Both the position numbers and the translations under genes were made by a program. A DNA stretch of 64,000 nucleotides from the NCBI RefSeq assembly GCF_003815675.1, contig NZ_CP033918.1:3286001-3350000 (forward strand), written 5' to 3'. This stretch comes from Chryseobacterium sp. G0186 (GTDB lineage: Bacteria > Bacteroidota > Bacteroidia > Flavobacteriales > Weeksellaceae). Every line of letters starts with the position of its first letter. Position 1 is the first letter of the stretch. Below the pieces are notes generated by a model that was not told where the DNA came from, did not search any database, and saw only the letters and a program-made list of their open reading frames with translations. Shown here in pieces: positions 1 to 7,469 of this stretch.

Positions 1-589
1 GGAAATAGCCTATTCCAAGACTAAAGCTGTGGGGTTTCGACTTAAATTCTTTACTGATATTTGAAAGTCCGGTTTCATATCTAAGATCTACACTAAAGTT
101 CTTATAATCTACCCCAATCCCTCCTGTAATGCCAATATTGGATTTGTCAAATTCCCTGAAGCCCTCTTGTAATGCCCGGGAGGTGGATACATTATTATTA
201 AAGGCATAGCTGTAAACACCACCGGCAAAAGCTCTTACATTGAAGTCTTCAGTTTTGATGAATTTATATCCTACCACCACAGGAATATCAATGGTATTCC
301 ATGTGAGCTTTGCAGAGCCTCCATCTTTTATATCGTAAGATGTTTTTCTTTTGTTGAATAAAGCTTCTCCTTGTACATACAGGCTTCCAATGTCCATTCT
401 TGTCATAACCCCTGCCTGATAACCGAAGCCGTATTTCCCTTCCAAGGAAGAAGATTCCGTTGAGGTTTTTGTAAAATTTGCTCCTCCCTTTACCCCAATG
501 TGAAAAGCCGGAGTCTGCTGTGCCTTGATTTCTACAGAACAGCTAATGCATAATAACAATGAACTGAATGCCAAAAATTGTTGTTTCAT
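1..589 (-). CDS. PorT-like outer-membrane beta-barrel protein, 3' end cut off
   Basis: Read from the ATG at 589 the frame is open to the window edge (about 196 codons), so only the last residues are missing. It opens with a signal peptide (MKQQFLAFSSLLLCISCSV) followed by the barrel start FHIGVKGGANFTK, the usual opening of the porin/PorT-like barrel family. Alternating hydrophobic strands and a near-terminal SFSLGIGYF strand fit an eight-stranded outer-membrane barrel. Such proteins are abundant in Flavobacteriia and mostly of unknown ligand. No partner gene is visible in the window. Confidence 0.75.
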   Translation of the reverse strand, partial: MKQQFLAFSSLLLCISCSVEIKAQQTPAFHIGVKGGANFTKTSTESSSLEGKYGFGYQAGVMTRMDIGSLYVQGEALFNKRKTSYDIKDGGSAKLTWNTIDIPVVVGYKFIKTEDFNVRAFAGGVYSYAFNNNVSTSRALQEGFREFDKSNIGITGGIGVDYKNFSVDLRYETGLSNISKEFKSKPHSFSLGIGYF

Positions 590-719
590 AAATTGATTGT
601 TGTTAAAAACTTGATGCAAAACAACGACTCTGAAAAAGAGAATGAAATTTTATTTGACGAACTGTAGCGGTACTGTGACAAGGCGTACAGATGGTGAGAA
701 AGGATAGGAAAAAAATAAA

Positions 720-737
720 CCCGGTAAAAGTACCGGG
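720..737 (-). terminator. Rho-independent terminator of the TonB-C-like gene
   Basis: Perfect 7-bp stem CCCGGTA/TACCGGG with a 4-nt loop, directly after the stop of the gene ending at 746. On the minus strand it is followed by a T-rich run. Confidence 0.75.
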
Positions 738-745
738 CTCATTTA

Positions 746-1318
746 TTATTTTTTGAATTTTAAAACCAAAGGAATCGTGATCATGGATGATACCGGTTTT
801 CCGTTGCTTTCTGCAGGTTTCCACTTGCCTTTCTCCTTAATACGGTAAAAGGCCGCTTCAATAAATGCATTTACATCGTCGTTATTTCCTTTTGCCTGAG
901 CAGCAAGGGCATTTCCCTTTGAATCTACTACAAAGCTTAACGTTGCCTTATAAGAATCTGAAGCATAGTTTAAGAATACCAGATCTACAGCTTCATACAA
1001 CGACTTTAGAAAAGTGGTTTTCCCTGTTTCATATTCTGCTTCCTTGGTCAACTTTGTTTTGCTAGGTGGATCATTGGCTAATGCTTTCTTTTCATCCTCA
1101 GCAATCTTTTCAAGAGAATTTTTATAGGATGTTATTTTATCTTCCGTAAGAAGCCACTCCAGCTTAGTCCTTAAATCATTAGGCTTAGGATATTTGTTAT
1201 ATAAAGCCTTTTTCTTTCTTTCATATTTGGAATCTGCTTTCTCAAACCCAGAAACCTGAGCTCCTGCGAAAGCAAATACAGCTATGAATGCTAATGCTAA
1301 GAGTTTTTTCATCTTCAT
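746..1318 (-). CDS. Secreted protein with a TonB-C-terminal-like domain
   Basis: 190 residues. A clear signal peptide (MKMKKLLALAFIAVFAFAGA) is followed by a charged, mostly helical stretch (about 25-105). The C-terminal part reads SFVVDSKGNA...GKWKPAESNGKPV...ITIPLVLKFK, the pattern of the TonB C-terminal fold found in many secreted Bacteroidota proteins. It is therefore probably periplasmic; the role is unknown. The ATG overlaps the pepT stop by one base, so the two are co-transcribed and this gene is distal, ending at its own terminator. A second Met two codons in is an alternative start. Confidence 0.65.
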   Translation of the reverse strand: MKMKKLLALAFIAVFAFAGAQVSGFEKADSKYERKKKALYNKYPKPNDLRTKLEWLLTEDKITSYKNSLEKIAEDEKKALANDPPSKTKLTKEAEYETGKTTFLKSLYEAVDLVFLNYASDSYKATLSFVVDSKGNALAAQAKGNNDDVNAFIEAAFYRIKEKGKWKPAESNGKPVSSMITIPLVLKFKK

Positions 1319-2565
1319 TACGCTTTTACAATATTAATAATCACCTCCGTAGCCTTTTCCATACTTTCTAAAGCTACATATTCATAAGGTCCGTGGAAGT
1401 TGATTCCTCCGGCAAAGATATTGGGACAAGGAAGCCCCATATAAGAAAGCTGTGCCCCGTCTGTGCCTCCTCTGATGGCCTTAATCTTAGGCTCAATTCC
1501 TGCTTCTGTCATTGCTTTGGCTGCAAGATCCACAATGTGCATTTTACCTTCAAACTGCTGCTTCATATTTCGGTACTGTTCCTTGATCTCTACTTCAGCC
1601 GTTCCTTCACCATGTTTTTGGTTGAATTCAGCAATTTTTTCTTCCATGAACTTCTTTCTGGCTTCAAACTTATCAGCATCGTGATCACGGATGATGTACT
1701 GAAGCTTAGCTTCTGAAATATCAGCTGTAGTATCCATTAAGTGGTAGAATCCGTCGAACCCTTTGGTAGTTGCAGGTGTTTCATTGGCAGGAAGCATTTG
1801 GATAAATTCAGCAGCCAGTAAAGCAGCATTCACCATTTTACCATAAGCATAACCAGGGTGTACACTCAATCCGTGGATTTTTACCACAGCTCCGGCAGCG
1901 TTGAAGTTTTCATATTCCAGTTCTCCAACTTCTCCACCATCCATTGTATAGGCCCATTCTGCACCGAATTTAGCAACATCAAACTTGTGAGCTCCTCTTC
2001 CGATTTCCTCATCAGGAGTAAATCCTACAGCGATTCTTCCGTGCTTGATCTCAGGGTGAGCCATCAGGTATTCAGCAGCCGTTACAATCTCCGCACAACC
2101 TGCTTTATCATCAGCACCAAGAAGAGTGGTTCCGTCAGTAGTAATTAATGTCTGACTGATATATTTTTTTAAACTTTCAAATTTAGAAGATGATAATGTG
2201 AATCCGGTAGTCTGGTTCAGTAAAAGATCATTTCCGTCATAGTTTTCCCAAATCTGAGGCTTTACATTTTCTCCATTGAAATCAGGTGACGTATCATAAT
2301 GAGAGATGAATCCGATAGTCGGTCTGTCATCATTTTCAAGATTAGAAGGAACATATCCCATAATATAACCATGCTCATCAATTGAAACATTTTCTAAACC
2401 GATGGTTTTCAGTTCTTCTGTAATGTAATTGGCAATATCCCACTGGCGAGGAGTAGAAGGAGTTGCTTCACTTTCTGCATCGCTGGTTGAATATATTTTT
2501 ACATAACTAAGAAAACGGTTCAGTAATTTCCCTTTCCATAATGGGTTAAATTCTATTGTACTCAT
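1318..2565 (-). CDS. pepT: Peptidase T (tripeptide aminopeptidase)
   Basis: 415 residues, the usual length for this M20-family cytosolic enzyme, which removes the N-terminal residue of tripeptides. The di-zinc site is visible: ISHYDTSPD (His/Asp), LLGADDKAG (bridging Asp), TPDEEIGRG (general-base Glu pair), YTMDGGEVG, and the late His in FAGGINFHGPYEY. The dimerisation domain lies in the middle. I chose the ATG at 2565 (MSTIEFNPLWKGKLLNRF), because family members begin there; an upstream in-frame Met adds 11 residues in AT-rich leader sequence. It is the first gene of a two-gene unit with the TonB-C-like gene. Confidence 0.93.
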   Translation of the reverse strand: MSTIEFNPLWKGKLLNRFLSYVKIYSTSDAESEATPSTPRQWDIANYITEELKTIGLENVSIDEHGYIMGYVPSNLENDDRPTIGFISHYDTSPDFNGENVKPQIWENYDGNDLLLNQTTGFTLSSSKFESLKKYISQTLITTDGTTLLGADDKAGCAEIVTAAEYLMAHPEIKHGRIAVGFTPDEEIGRGAHKFDVAKFGAEWAYTMDGGEVGELEYENFNAAGAVVKIHGLSVHPGYAYGKMVNAALLAAEFIQMLPANETPATTKGFDGFYHLMDTTADISEAKLQYIIRDHDADKFEARKKFMEEKIAEFNQKHGEGTAEVEIKEQYRNMKQQFEGKMHIVDLAAKAMTEAGIEPKIKAIRGGTDGAQLSYMGLPCPNIFAGGINFHGPYEYVALESMEKATEVIINIVKA

Positions 2566-2727
2566 CAGATTTATCATAAATTTTAACAAAGTTAGCAATT
2601 TTGACGCTCAGAATACATTATTTGCGACCGAATATCAGTGATTGAAATTTTAAATCACAGATAAATCTTTGAAAATCAAAATAATGTTAGCTTTGTATGT
2701 ACAGTATACTAAATAGTTTAGTTTTAT

Positions 2728-2735
2728 TATATTTG
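2728..2735 (+). promoter_or_regulatory. Bacteroidota -7 promoter box (TATATTTG)
   Basis: Matches TAnnTTTG exactly and lies 20 nt before the ATG at 2755. No well-spaced -33 TTTG is evident, so the call rests on the -7 box alone. Confidence 0.45.
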
Positions 2736-2754
2736 AGAAAATCAAAAAGTAAAA

Positions 2755-3603
2755 ATGTTTCTTACTGAATGTCCTAGAGATGCCATGCAGGGATGGGGAG
2801 AGTTTATCCCTACCCAGAAAAAAATAGATTATATCAACTCCTTGATGGATGTTGGCTTTGATGTTTTGGATTGCCTGAGTTTTGTTTCTCCAAAAGCAAT
2901 TCCCCAGATGGCGGATTCTGATGAGGTCGCTGAAAATATTGATAAATCCCGATCCAAGACAAAGGTTTCTGCGATTATCGGAAACTACAGAGGGGCGGAA
3001 AAGGCCCTGAAACATCAGGTGGTGGATATTCTTGGATTTCCGTTCTCTATTTCTGAAACGTTCCAGCATAGAAATACCAACAAGAGCCAGGAAGAGGCTT
3101 TTGATGAAATTATTAAGATGCTCGAACTGACCCAAACTGAGGGAAAACAACTGAATATTTATTTTTCCATGGCTTTTGGAAATCCATACGGTGAAATGTG
3201 GAAATGGGAGGATGTAGACCATTGGGCACAAAGGTTTTCAGATATCGGAGTAAAAGATATTCTGCTTTCTGATACAACAGGAGTAGCAACTCCGGAAACC
3301 ATTGCTCTTTTATTTGAAAAAATTCCATCAAAGTATCCGGAAATCAATTTCGGGGGGCATTTTCATAACCGTTATGAAGACTCTTATTCAAAGTTAAAGG
3401 CAGCCTATGATCAAGGTTGCAGAAGATTCGACAGTGCTATTAAAGGCATCGGTGGATGTCCCATGGCCAAGGATGATCTTGTAGGGAATATGCCTACAGA
3501 ACAAGTGATCAACTTTATGAGTGTTGAAAAGGCCGATCACAAATTGAATCTCCTGAATTTTGAAAGCTCGTATAACAAGGCTAAGGATATTTTTCATTTT
3601 TAA
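2755..3603 (+). CDS. Hydroxymethylglutaryl-CoA lyase family protein
   Basis: 282-residue DRE-TIM metallolyase. It has the opening catalytic motif ECPRDAMQG (Arg, Asp and Gln of the active site), the metal-binding GGHFHNR motif and the signature GIGGCPMAKDDLVGN carrying the mobile catalytic Cys. HMG-CoA lyase cleaves HMG-CoA to acetyl-CoA and acetoacetate in leucine and ketone-body catabolism. The Cys loop departs from the usual GCPYAKGASGN, so a related acyl-CoA lyase is possible. It is monocistronic, with a TATATTTG box just upstream and a strong hairpin downstream. Confidence 0.85.
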   Translation: MFLTECPRDAMQGWGEFIPTQKKIDYINSLMDVGFDVLDCLSFVSPKAIPQMADSDEVAENIDKSRSKTKVSAIIGNYRGAEKALKHQVVDILGFPFSISETFQHRNTNKSQEEAFDEIIKMLELTQTEGKQLNIYFSMAFGNPYGEMWKWEDVDHWAQRFSDIGVKDILLSDTTGVATPETIALLFEKIPSKYPEINFGGHFHNRYEDSYSKLKAAYDQGCRRFDSAIKGIGGCPMAKDDLVGNMPTEQVINFMSVEKADHKLNLLNFESSYNKAKDIFHF

Positions 3604-3703
3604 AATGATTTAAAATCTCTCGCAGATTTAGCAAATTATGCAGATCATAAAAAGATCGATTGAGATCTGAGTGCTCTGTAAGAAATAAGAATATATCAAT
3701 AAG

Positions 3704-3755
3704 AGCGGGCTAAAGCCCGCTTTAATGTATTTAAATATAATGGCTTTAGCCCATA
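3704..3755. repeat. REP-like palindromic unit; first hairpin may end the lyase transcript
   Basis: A perfect 8-bp inverted repeat AGCGGGCT-AA-AGCCCGCT (3704-3721) is followed about 20 bp later by a related half-palindrome GGCTTTAGCCC (about 3742-3752). The GGGCTAAAGCCC core in two tandem variants looks like a dispersed intergenic palindrome. The upstream extension of the next reading frame runs through it, which supports the later start at 3785. Confidence 0.45.
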
Positions 3756-3784
3756 ATGATAAATTAACCTCAAAAATCAACAAA

Positions 3785-4621
3785 ATGTCTCCAATCATCT
3801 CATCAGCCGAATTCAAAGAACTTTTAACAGATAACCTCATCATTCTTGATGCCAGAGCCGGAAAAGATATCAGGCAAAACTACCTGGAAAAGCACATCAA
3901 GGGAGCAAGGTTCATAGATCTGGATAAAGATTTGGCTGAAATAGGAGAAAATGCAGCTTTTGGAGGAAGACATCCGCTTCCGAGCGTAGAAAAGTTTGCA
4001 GAAACGCTTTCAAAATTTGGGATAAATGAAGATTCAACCATCGTTGTGTATGATGATAAAAATGGGTCTAATGCTGCGGCCAGAGCCTGGTGGATGCTGA
4101 AATCCTTTGGGCTTAAAGACGTAAAGGTCCTTGATGGCGGAATGCAGGCTGCGGAAAAGGAAAATATAGAATTTTCATCGGGAGAAGAAACATTTGAAAA
4201 ATCTTCATTGATTAAAAAAGAGAGTTGGGATCTTCCCATTTCAGGTCTTGAAGATATTGAAAATGAGTTGACAAGCAATTCTGCTACAGTGATTGATGTG
4301 AGAGATGCTTATCGATACAAGGGCGAATCTGAACCTATTGATCTGGTGGCCGGACATATTCCGGGAGCAATCAATATTCCTTTCTCTGAGAATCTTGATG
4401 AAAACGGAATGTTTTTAAAACCGGATATTTTAAAGAAAAAATACAAACAGTTGCTGGAAAGCCAACCGGAAAATCTAATCATTCATTGTGGTTCAGGAGT
4501 TACGGCATGTCATACAATCCTGGCTCTTAATTATGCGGGGTTTCCAATTCCAAACCTATATGTAGGGTCATGGAGTGAATGGAGCAGGAGAGAAGGAAAA
4601 GAAGTAGCAAAGGAAATTTAA
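3785..4621 (+). CDS. sseA: 3-mercaptopyruvate/thiosulfate sulfurtransferase (two rhodanese domains)
   Basis: 278 residues. Two tandem rhodanese domains: an inactive N-terminal one (about 1-140, with LDGGMQAAEKE) and a catalytic C-terminal one whose loop is HCGSGVTACHT. CGSGVTA is the mercaptopyruvate-sulfurtransferase type of loop; thiosulfate types usually have CRxGx[R/T]. VIDVRDAYRYKGE and AGHIPGAINIPF are the usual CH2-type motifs. It transfers sulfane sulfur to thiols or cyanide in the cytosol. The start MSPIISSAEFKELL is preferred over a Met 20 codons upstream, which lies inside a palindromic repeat. A terminator follows. Confidence 0.9.
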   Translation: MSPIISSAEFKELLTDNLIILDARAGKDIRQNYLEKHIKGARFIDLDKDLAEIGENAAFGGRHPLPSVEKFAETLSKFGINEDSTIVVYDDKNGSNAAARAWWMLKSFGLKDVKVLDGGMQAAEKENIEFSSGEETFEKSSLIKKESWDLPISGLEDIENELTSNSATVIDVRDAYRYKGESEPIDLVAGHIPGAINIPFSENLDENGMFLKPDILKKKYKQLLESQPENLIIHCGSGVTACHTILALNYAGFPIPNLYVGSWSEWSRREGKEVAKEI

Positions 4622-4661
4622 AAAGTAAAAGCGCTAAAGATTAGGGTTTCAATGATACAAC

Positions 4662-4690
4662 AAAAGGATGTCCAGCTAAGACATCCTTTT
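4662..4690 (+). terminator. Terminator after sseA
   Basis: AAAAGGATGTC and GACATCCTTTT form a perfect 11-bp stem with a 7-nt loop. It works in either direction and also closes the facing small gene at 4720-4863. Confidence 0.75.
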
Positions 4691-4719
4691 TATTTAAAGA
4701 GATTATTTTCAATATTATA

Positions 4720-4863
4720 TTACTTTTTACTTAAGTGCAGTAAAGAAATAATTATAAATCCAATTCCTGTAATAAATGGAGGCTGTGCTTTCATTTGAGT
4801 TCCTAAATACAACATGTATATTCCCAAAAAAGCAAGTAATACAGCTCCAATTTTTTTTATCAT
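4720..4863 (-). CDS. Small 47-residue membrane protein
   Basis: Open frame from ATG at 4863 to TAA at 4720. The protein is MIKKIGAVLLAFLGIYMLYL... with two hydrophobic spans (about 5-20 and 30-42) separated by a short Lys/Pro-containing turn, and ends HLSKK. The composition and hairpin topology look like a real two-pass inner-membrane peptide. No family is recognised. It converges with sseA across a bidirectional terminator and lies upstream of the MIP18 gene on the same strand. Confidence 0.55.
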   Translation of the reverse strand: MIKKIGAVLLAFLGIYMLYLGTQMKAQPPFITGIGFIIISLLHLSKK

Positions 4864-4921
4864 GACAGTATAAATTTATAATGGTAATATAATTTTATCT
4901 GCTTAGAAAATGCTTAATATT

Positions 4922-5248
4922 TTATAGCATTCCCAGTTCAAACTTAGCTTCTTCACTCATCATATCCTTGTTCCAGCTAGGTTCGAAAGTAAGCTCTAAG
5001 TCAACACTTTTCACATTTTCTACTTCTGCCACCTTATCTTTTACTTCCTGAGGAAGAGTTTCTGCTACGGGACAGTTTGGGGTAGTTAATGTCATTATAA
5101 TTTTTACATCAGCATCATCGGAGATCTGTACATCATAAATTAGTCCTAATTCGTAAATATCTACCGGAATTTCGGGGTCATATACGGTTTTTAGCACGTT
5201 GATGATTTCCTCACCAATGTCAGCAATTTGATCGTCTGTAAATTTCAT
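4922..5248 (-). CDS. MIP18/DUF59-family Fe-S assembly factor (SufT/PaaD-like)
   Basis: 108 residues, essentially a single MIP18 domain: VYDPEIPVDIYELGLIYDV followed by IIMTLTTPNCPVAETLPQEV with the conserved Cys. Family members help deliver or mature Fe-S clusters. It is preceded by 3 nt by the exonuclease gene on the same strand and followed by the small membrane-protein gene. No suf genes lie nearby. Confidence 0.88.
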   Translation of the reverse strand: MKFTDDQIADIGEEIINVLKTVYDPEIPVDIYELGLIYDVQISDDADVKIIMTLTTPNCPVAETLPQEVKDKVAEVENVKSVDLELTFEPSWNKDMMSEEAKFELGML

Positions 5249-5251
5249 TTT

Positions 5252-5953
5252 TTAATCTAGATTGATATTCCTTTTCAACAAATCTTCCTGACGCATACGT
5301 CGGAAAATATTTGCCAAAGTTAAGACATCTTTTTCACAATAGTCTACAATTCGCTGCAAGTCTTTTTCTATGTAGTAAATTGATGAAACCATTGAGCCGT
5401 CAATATCATCCTTTGGAGTAGGAATACCAAAGACATGAGCCAATAATTCCAGAGATACAAAACTCTTGTAATCCCCAAACTTCCACAGTTCCATGGTATC
5501 TATATGTGGAATTTCCCAAGGCTTTTTCCCAAACATCTGGAACGGGGCAGGAGGCTGCATTCCATTGATGAGATAGCGTCTGGCAATCCATGGAAAATCG
5601 AATTCCTTTCCGTTGTGGGCACAGAGAATCACGTTATAAAGCCTCGGACTGTTGAAGATTTCGCCAAATTCCTGAAGCATTTTCTTTTCATCATGCCCGG
5701 AGAAGCTTTTGATCTTTAAGGTTTCATTTTTTTCAATCATTCCGATGGTGATGCAGATGATCTTTCCAAACTCGGCCATAATGCCGGCTCTTTCATAGAA
5801 TTCTTCTGCTGAAATATCTTCCTTTCTCTGAAATCTTGTTTTTTTATCCCAGAGATATTGTTCCGTTTCAGATAATTCTTCCCAGGATCCTGCCTGTGGA
5901 ACGGTTTCAATATCAAGGAATAAGACCCTTTCTAATGGGATGTTTTGTATCAT
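5252..5953 (-). CDS. DEDDy-type 3'-5' exonuclease (PolB-exonuclease-like)
   Basis: 233 residues. Exonuclease motifs are visible: FLDIETVP (ExoI, DxE), AHNGKEFDFPWIARR (ExoII), and YCEKDVLTLANIFRRM (ExoIII, YxxxD). This is the predicted 3'-5' exonuclease family related to the PolB proofreading domain; the physiological substrate is unknown. It is the third gene of a tightly packed minus-strand run (6823 to 4922). Confidence 0.85.
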   Translation of the reverse strand: MIQNIPLERVLFLDIETVPQAGSWEELSETEQYLWDKKTRFQRKEDISAEEFYERAGIMAEFGKIICITIGMIEKNETLKIKSFSGHDEKKMLQEFGEIFNSPRLYNVILCAHNGKEFDFPWIARRYLINGMQPPAPFQMFGKKPWEIPHIDTMELWKFGDYKSFVSLELLAHVFGIPTPKDDIDGSMVSSIYYIEKDLQRIVDYCEKDVLTLANIFRRMRQEDLLKRNINLD

Positions 5954-5969
5954 GTGTGTTTTTTATTGG

Positions 5970-6317
5970 TTATCCTACCTGCATTCCGTTTTTTGTGGGT
6001 AATGATGGTGCTAAAAGGGTAACATCATTCTTGTCTTCCCCATATAATCCTAACACTAGGCATTCGCTAAAGAAGTTGGCAATCTGCTTTTTAGGGAAAT
6101 TGACCACTGCTAAAATCTGTTTTCCCACCAGTTCTTCTTTCTGGTACAGGGAAGTGATCTGCGCAGAGGACTTTCTGATTCCTAAGTCTCCAAAGTCTAT
6201 TTCAAGCTGATAAGAAGGATTTCTTGCCTTTTCAAAATCGTTGACGGAAAGAATGGTTCCGCATCGGATGTCTATTTTTTCAAAATCTGCCCAAGTTATG
6301 TCTGGTTTTGTGGTCAT
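5970..6317 (-). CDS. csaA: CsaA-like tRNA-binding (OB-fold) protein
   Basis: 115 residues, a single EMAP-II/CsaA OB-fold: WADFEKIDIRCGTILSV, SYQLEIDFGDLGIRKSSAQI, LVGKQILAVVNFPKKQIANFFSECLVLGL. These are the family's canonical blocks. CsaA has been described as a tRNA-binding, chaperone-like dimer. The ATG overlaps the stop of the upstream gene by 4 nt (translational coupling). Confidence 0.87.
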   Translation of the reverse strand: MTTKPDITWADFEKIDIRCGTILSVNDFEKARNPSYQLEIDFGDLGIRKSSAQITSLYQKEELVGKQILAVVNFPKKQIANFFSECLVLGLYGEDKNDVTLLAPSLPTKNGMQVG

Positions 6318-6823
6318 GGTAAATTGTTAATTAAATGTTCTACTTCTGTTTTCTGTTCTGCATATTTTTGTTGTAAAGCTGAGTTTTCACCCATTCTTTT
6401 GTAATATTCCAAAGCCTTGCCTCCGAAGAATTTTTTATGAAAGTCCGAAACCTCAGGAACCTGCGGAAAAGTCTTATGGAAAAGCATTTCATAATAGGCC
6501 TGAAATTCCCGTTCATTTTTATCCTCTATTACCTGTCCCGGCGCCTTTTGTCTTACGTGAAGCATTTCGTGGGCAACCATATTCAGGACGAGGTTTAAGT
6601 CAAAATCAAATAAGTTTCTCGGAATCATCACCGTTTGTGGCCCTCCCAGTTCTCCCTCTGCCGTAAGAAGCATGGAAGTGGGAGAAAGCTCCTCCCTGAA
6701 TCCAAATCCGGCAAAGTTCTCATGTTCCAGATCAAAGGAATGGATCAGATATTTTGCGGCATCCAAAATCTGGTTGTGTTCCTTATAGGCATCAAGGTGT
6801 AGATGGATCTGCTCGAAATTCAT
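6314..6823 (-). CDS. Predicted zinc metalloprotein with an HEMLH motif
   Basis: 169 residues. The motif VAHEMLHVRQ at about residue 84-93 is an HExxH zinc site, with acidic residues downstream (EREFQAYYEMLF) that could give a third ligand, as in gluzincin or SprT-like proteins. No signal peptide, so probably cytosolic. It is the first gene of the run to 4922 and its stop overlaps csaA. The family is conserved in flavobacteria by my recollection, but I know of no assigned function. Confidence 0.6.
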   Translation of the reverse strand: MNFEQIHLHLDAYKEHNQILDAAKYLIHSFDLEHENFAGFGFREELSPTSMLLTAEGELGGPQTVMIPRNLFDFDLNLVLNMVAHEMLHVRQKAPGQVIEDKNEREFQAYYEMLFHKTFPQVPEVSDFHKKFFGGKALEYYKRMGENSALQQKYAEQKTEVEHLINNLP

Positions 6824-7014
6824 TGGAATATGTTTGATAACAAATGTATTAAAATATTGAGAATTTAGGAGAATGTTTGAGGATTAATGAATTCTGGGGT
6901 TGTGTTCATCGATTTTTTTTAGATTAACTTTTAATTAAACATATTTTCTATTCTATAACAGATAAAGAAAATTATTCATAATAATCCCAAACATTTTTTT
7001 TAATGATTAAAAAA

Positions 7015-7042
7015 AATGTTCTCTGTTTAAACAGAGAACATT
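7015..7042 (-). terminator. Strong terminator of the 31-codon gene
   Basis: Perfect 14-bp palindromic stem (AATGTTCTCTGTTT and its complement) with no spare loop bases, followed on the minus strand by eight Ts. It lies 11 nt past the stop at 7053. Confidence 0.85.
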
Positions 7043-7052
7043 GTATATTAGT

Positions 7053-7148
7053 TTAATTATAATGTATAGAATTCATATCCGAAGATATTTCAACTCTTGT
7101 CATAATATCCACAATCATTTCGTTGTGAAGTTCACCCTTAATTTTCAT
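7053..7148 (-). CDS. 31-residue peptide gene in its own transcription unit
   Basis: ATG at 7148, TAA at 7053. The peptide starts MKIKGELHNEMIVDIMTRVE and ends SIHYN; it is mildly amphipathic, without Cys or signal peptide. It lies between a recognisable promoter (7238-7273) and a 14-bp terminator (7015-7042), so the transcript would be about 220 nt with an 80-nt leader. This isolation, not the short sequence, supports it. Family unknown. Alternatives are a regulatory RNA in which the frame is incidental, or a leader-type peptide. Confidence 0.45.
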   Translation of the reverse strand: MKIKGELHNEMIVDIMTRVEISSDMNSIHYN

Positions 7149-7237
7149 AATTTTTTTTTTTTAGATTAAATTTTTACGATTTGCATAATAAAATGAATTA
7201 GAAGTTACCTAGGATTCTTGTCATTTAATTACTGATA

Positions 7238-7273
7238 CAAAAGTATTTGTGCAAAGCGACAAAACTCGACGTA
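7238..7273 (-). promoter_or_regulatory. Promoter with extended TACGTC box, copy 1
   Basis: On the minus strand TACGTCGAGTTTTGTCGC (7273-7256), then TACTTTTG (7245-7238). TTTTG and the -7 box are 14 nt apart, as in three other copies in the window (24889, 29401, 48823). Confidence 0.6.
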
Positions 7274-7469
7274 TTAAAAATGAAAGCTAAAAGTTTACTA
7301 TAATATTAATATAGAGATTAATTAAAAAATTATTCATTTTATTTCTCATTATAGTTTTTTCATGTTCATGACAATTCAGAAGTTGATGACAACTTATCTA
7401 ACCTTACAATATTCTTTTTTATTTAGTCCTATAGCAAATAGGTAAGAAAGCTGCTTTGGATAGGATTTA

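Noticed and set aside
7053..7148. 31-residue peptide as a microcin-C-like precursor because it ends in Asn
   Set aside because: No MccB-like gene is adjacent; the only ThiF genes are 29 kb away and beside their own peptide.
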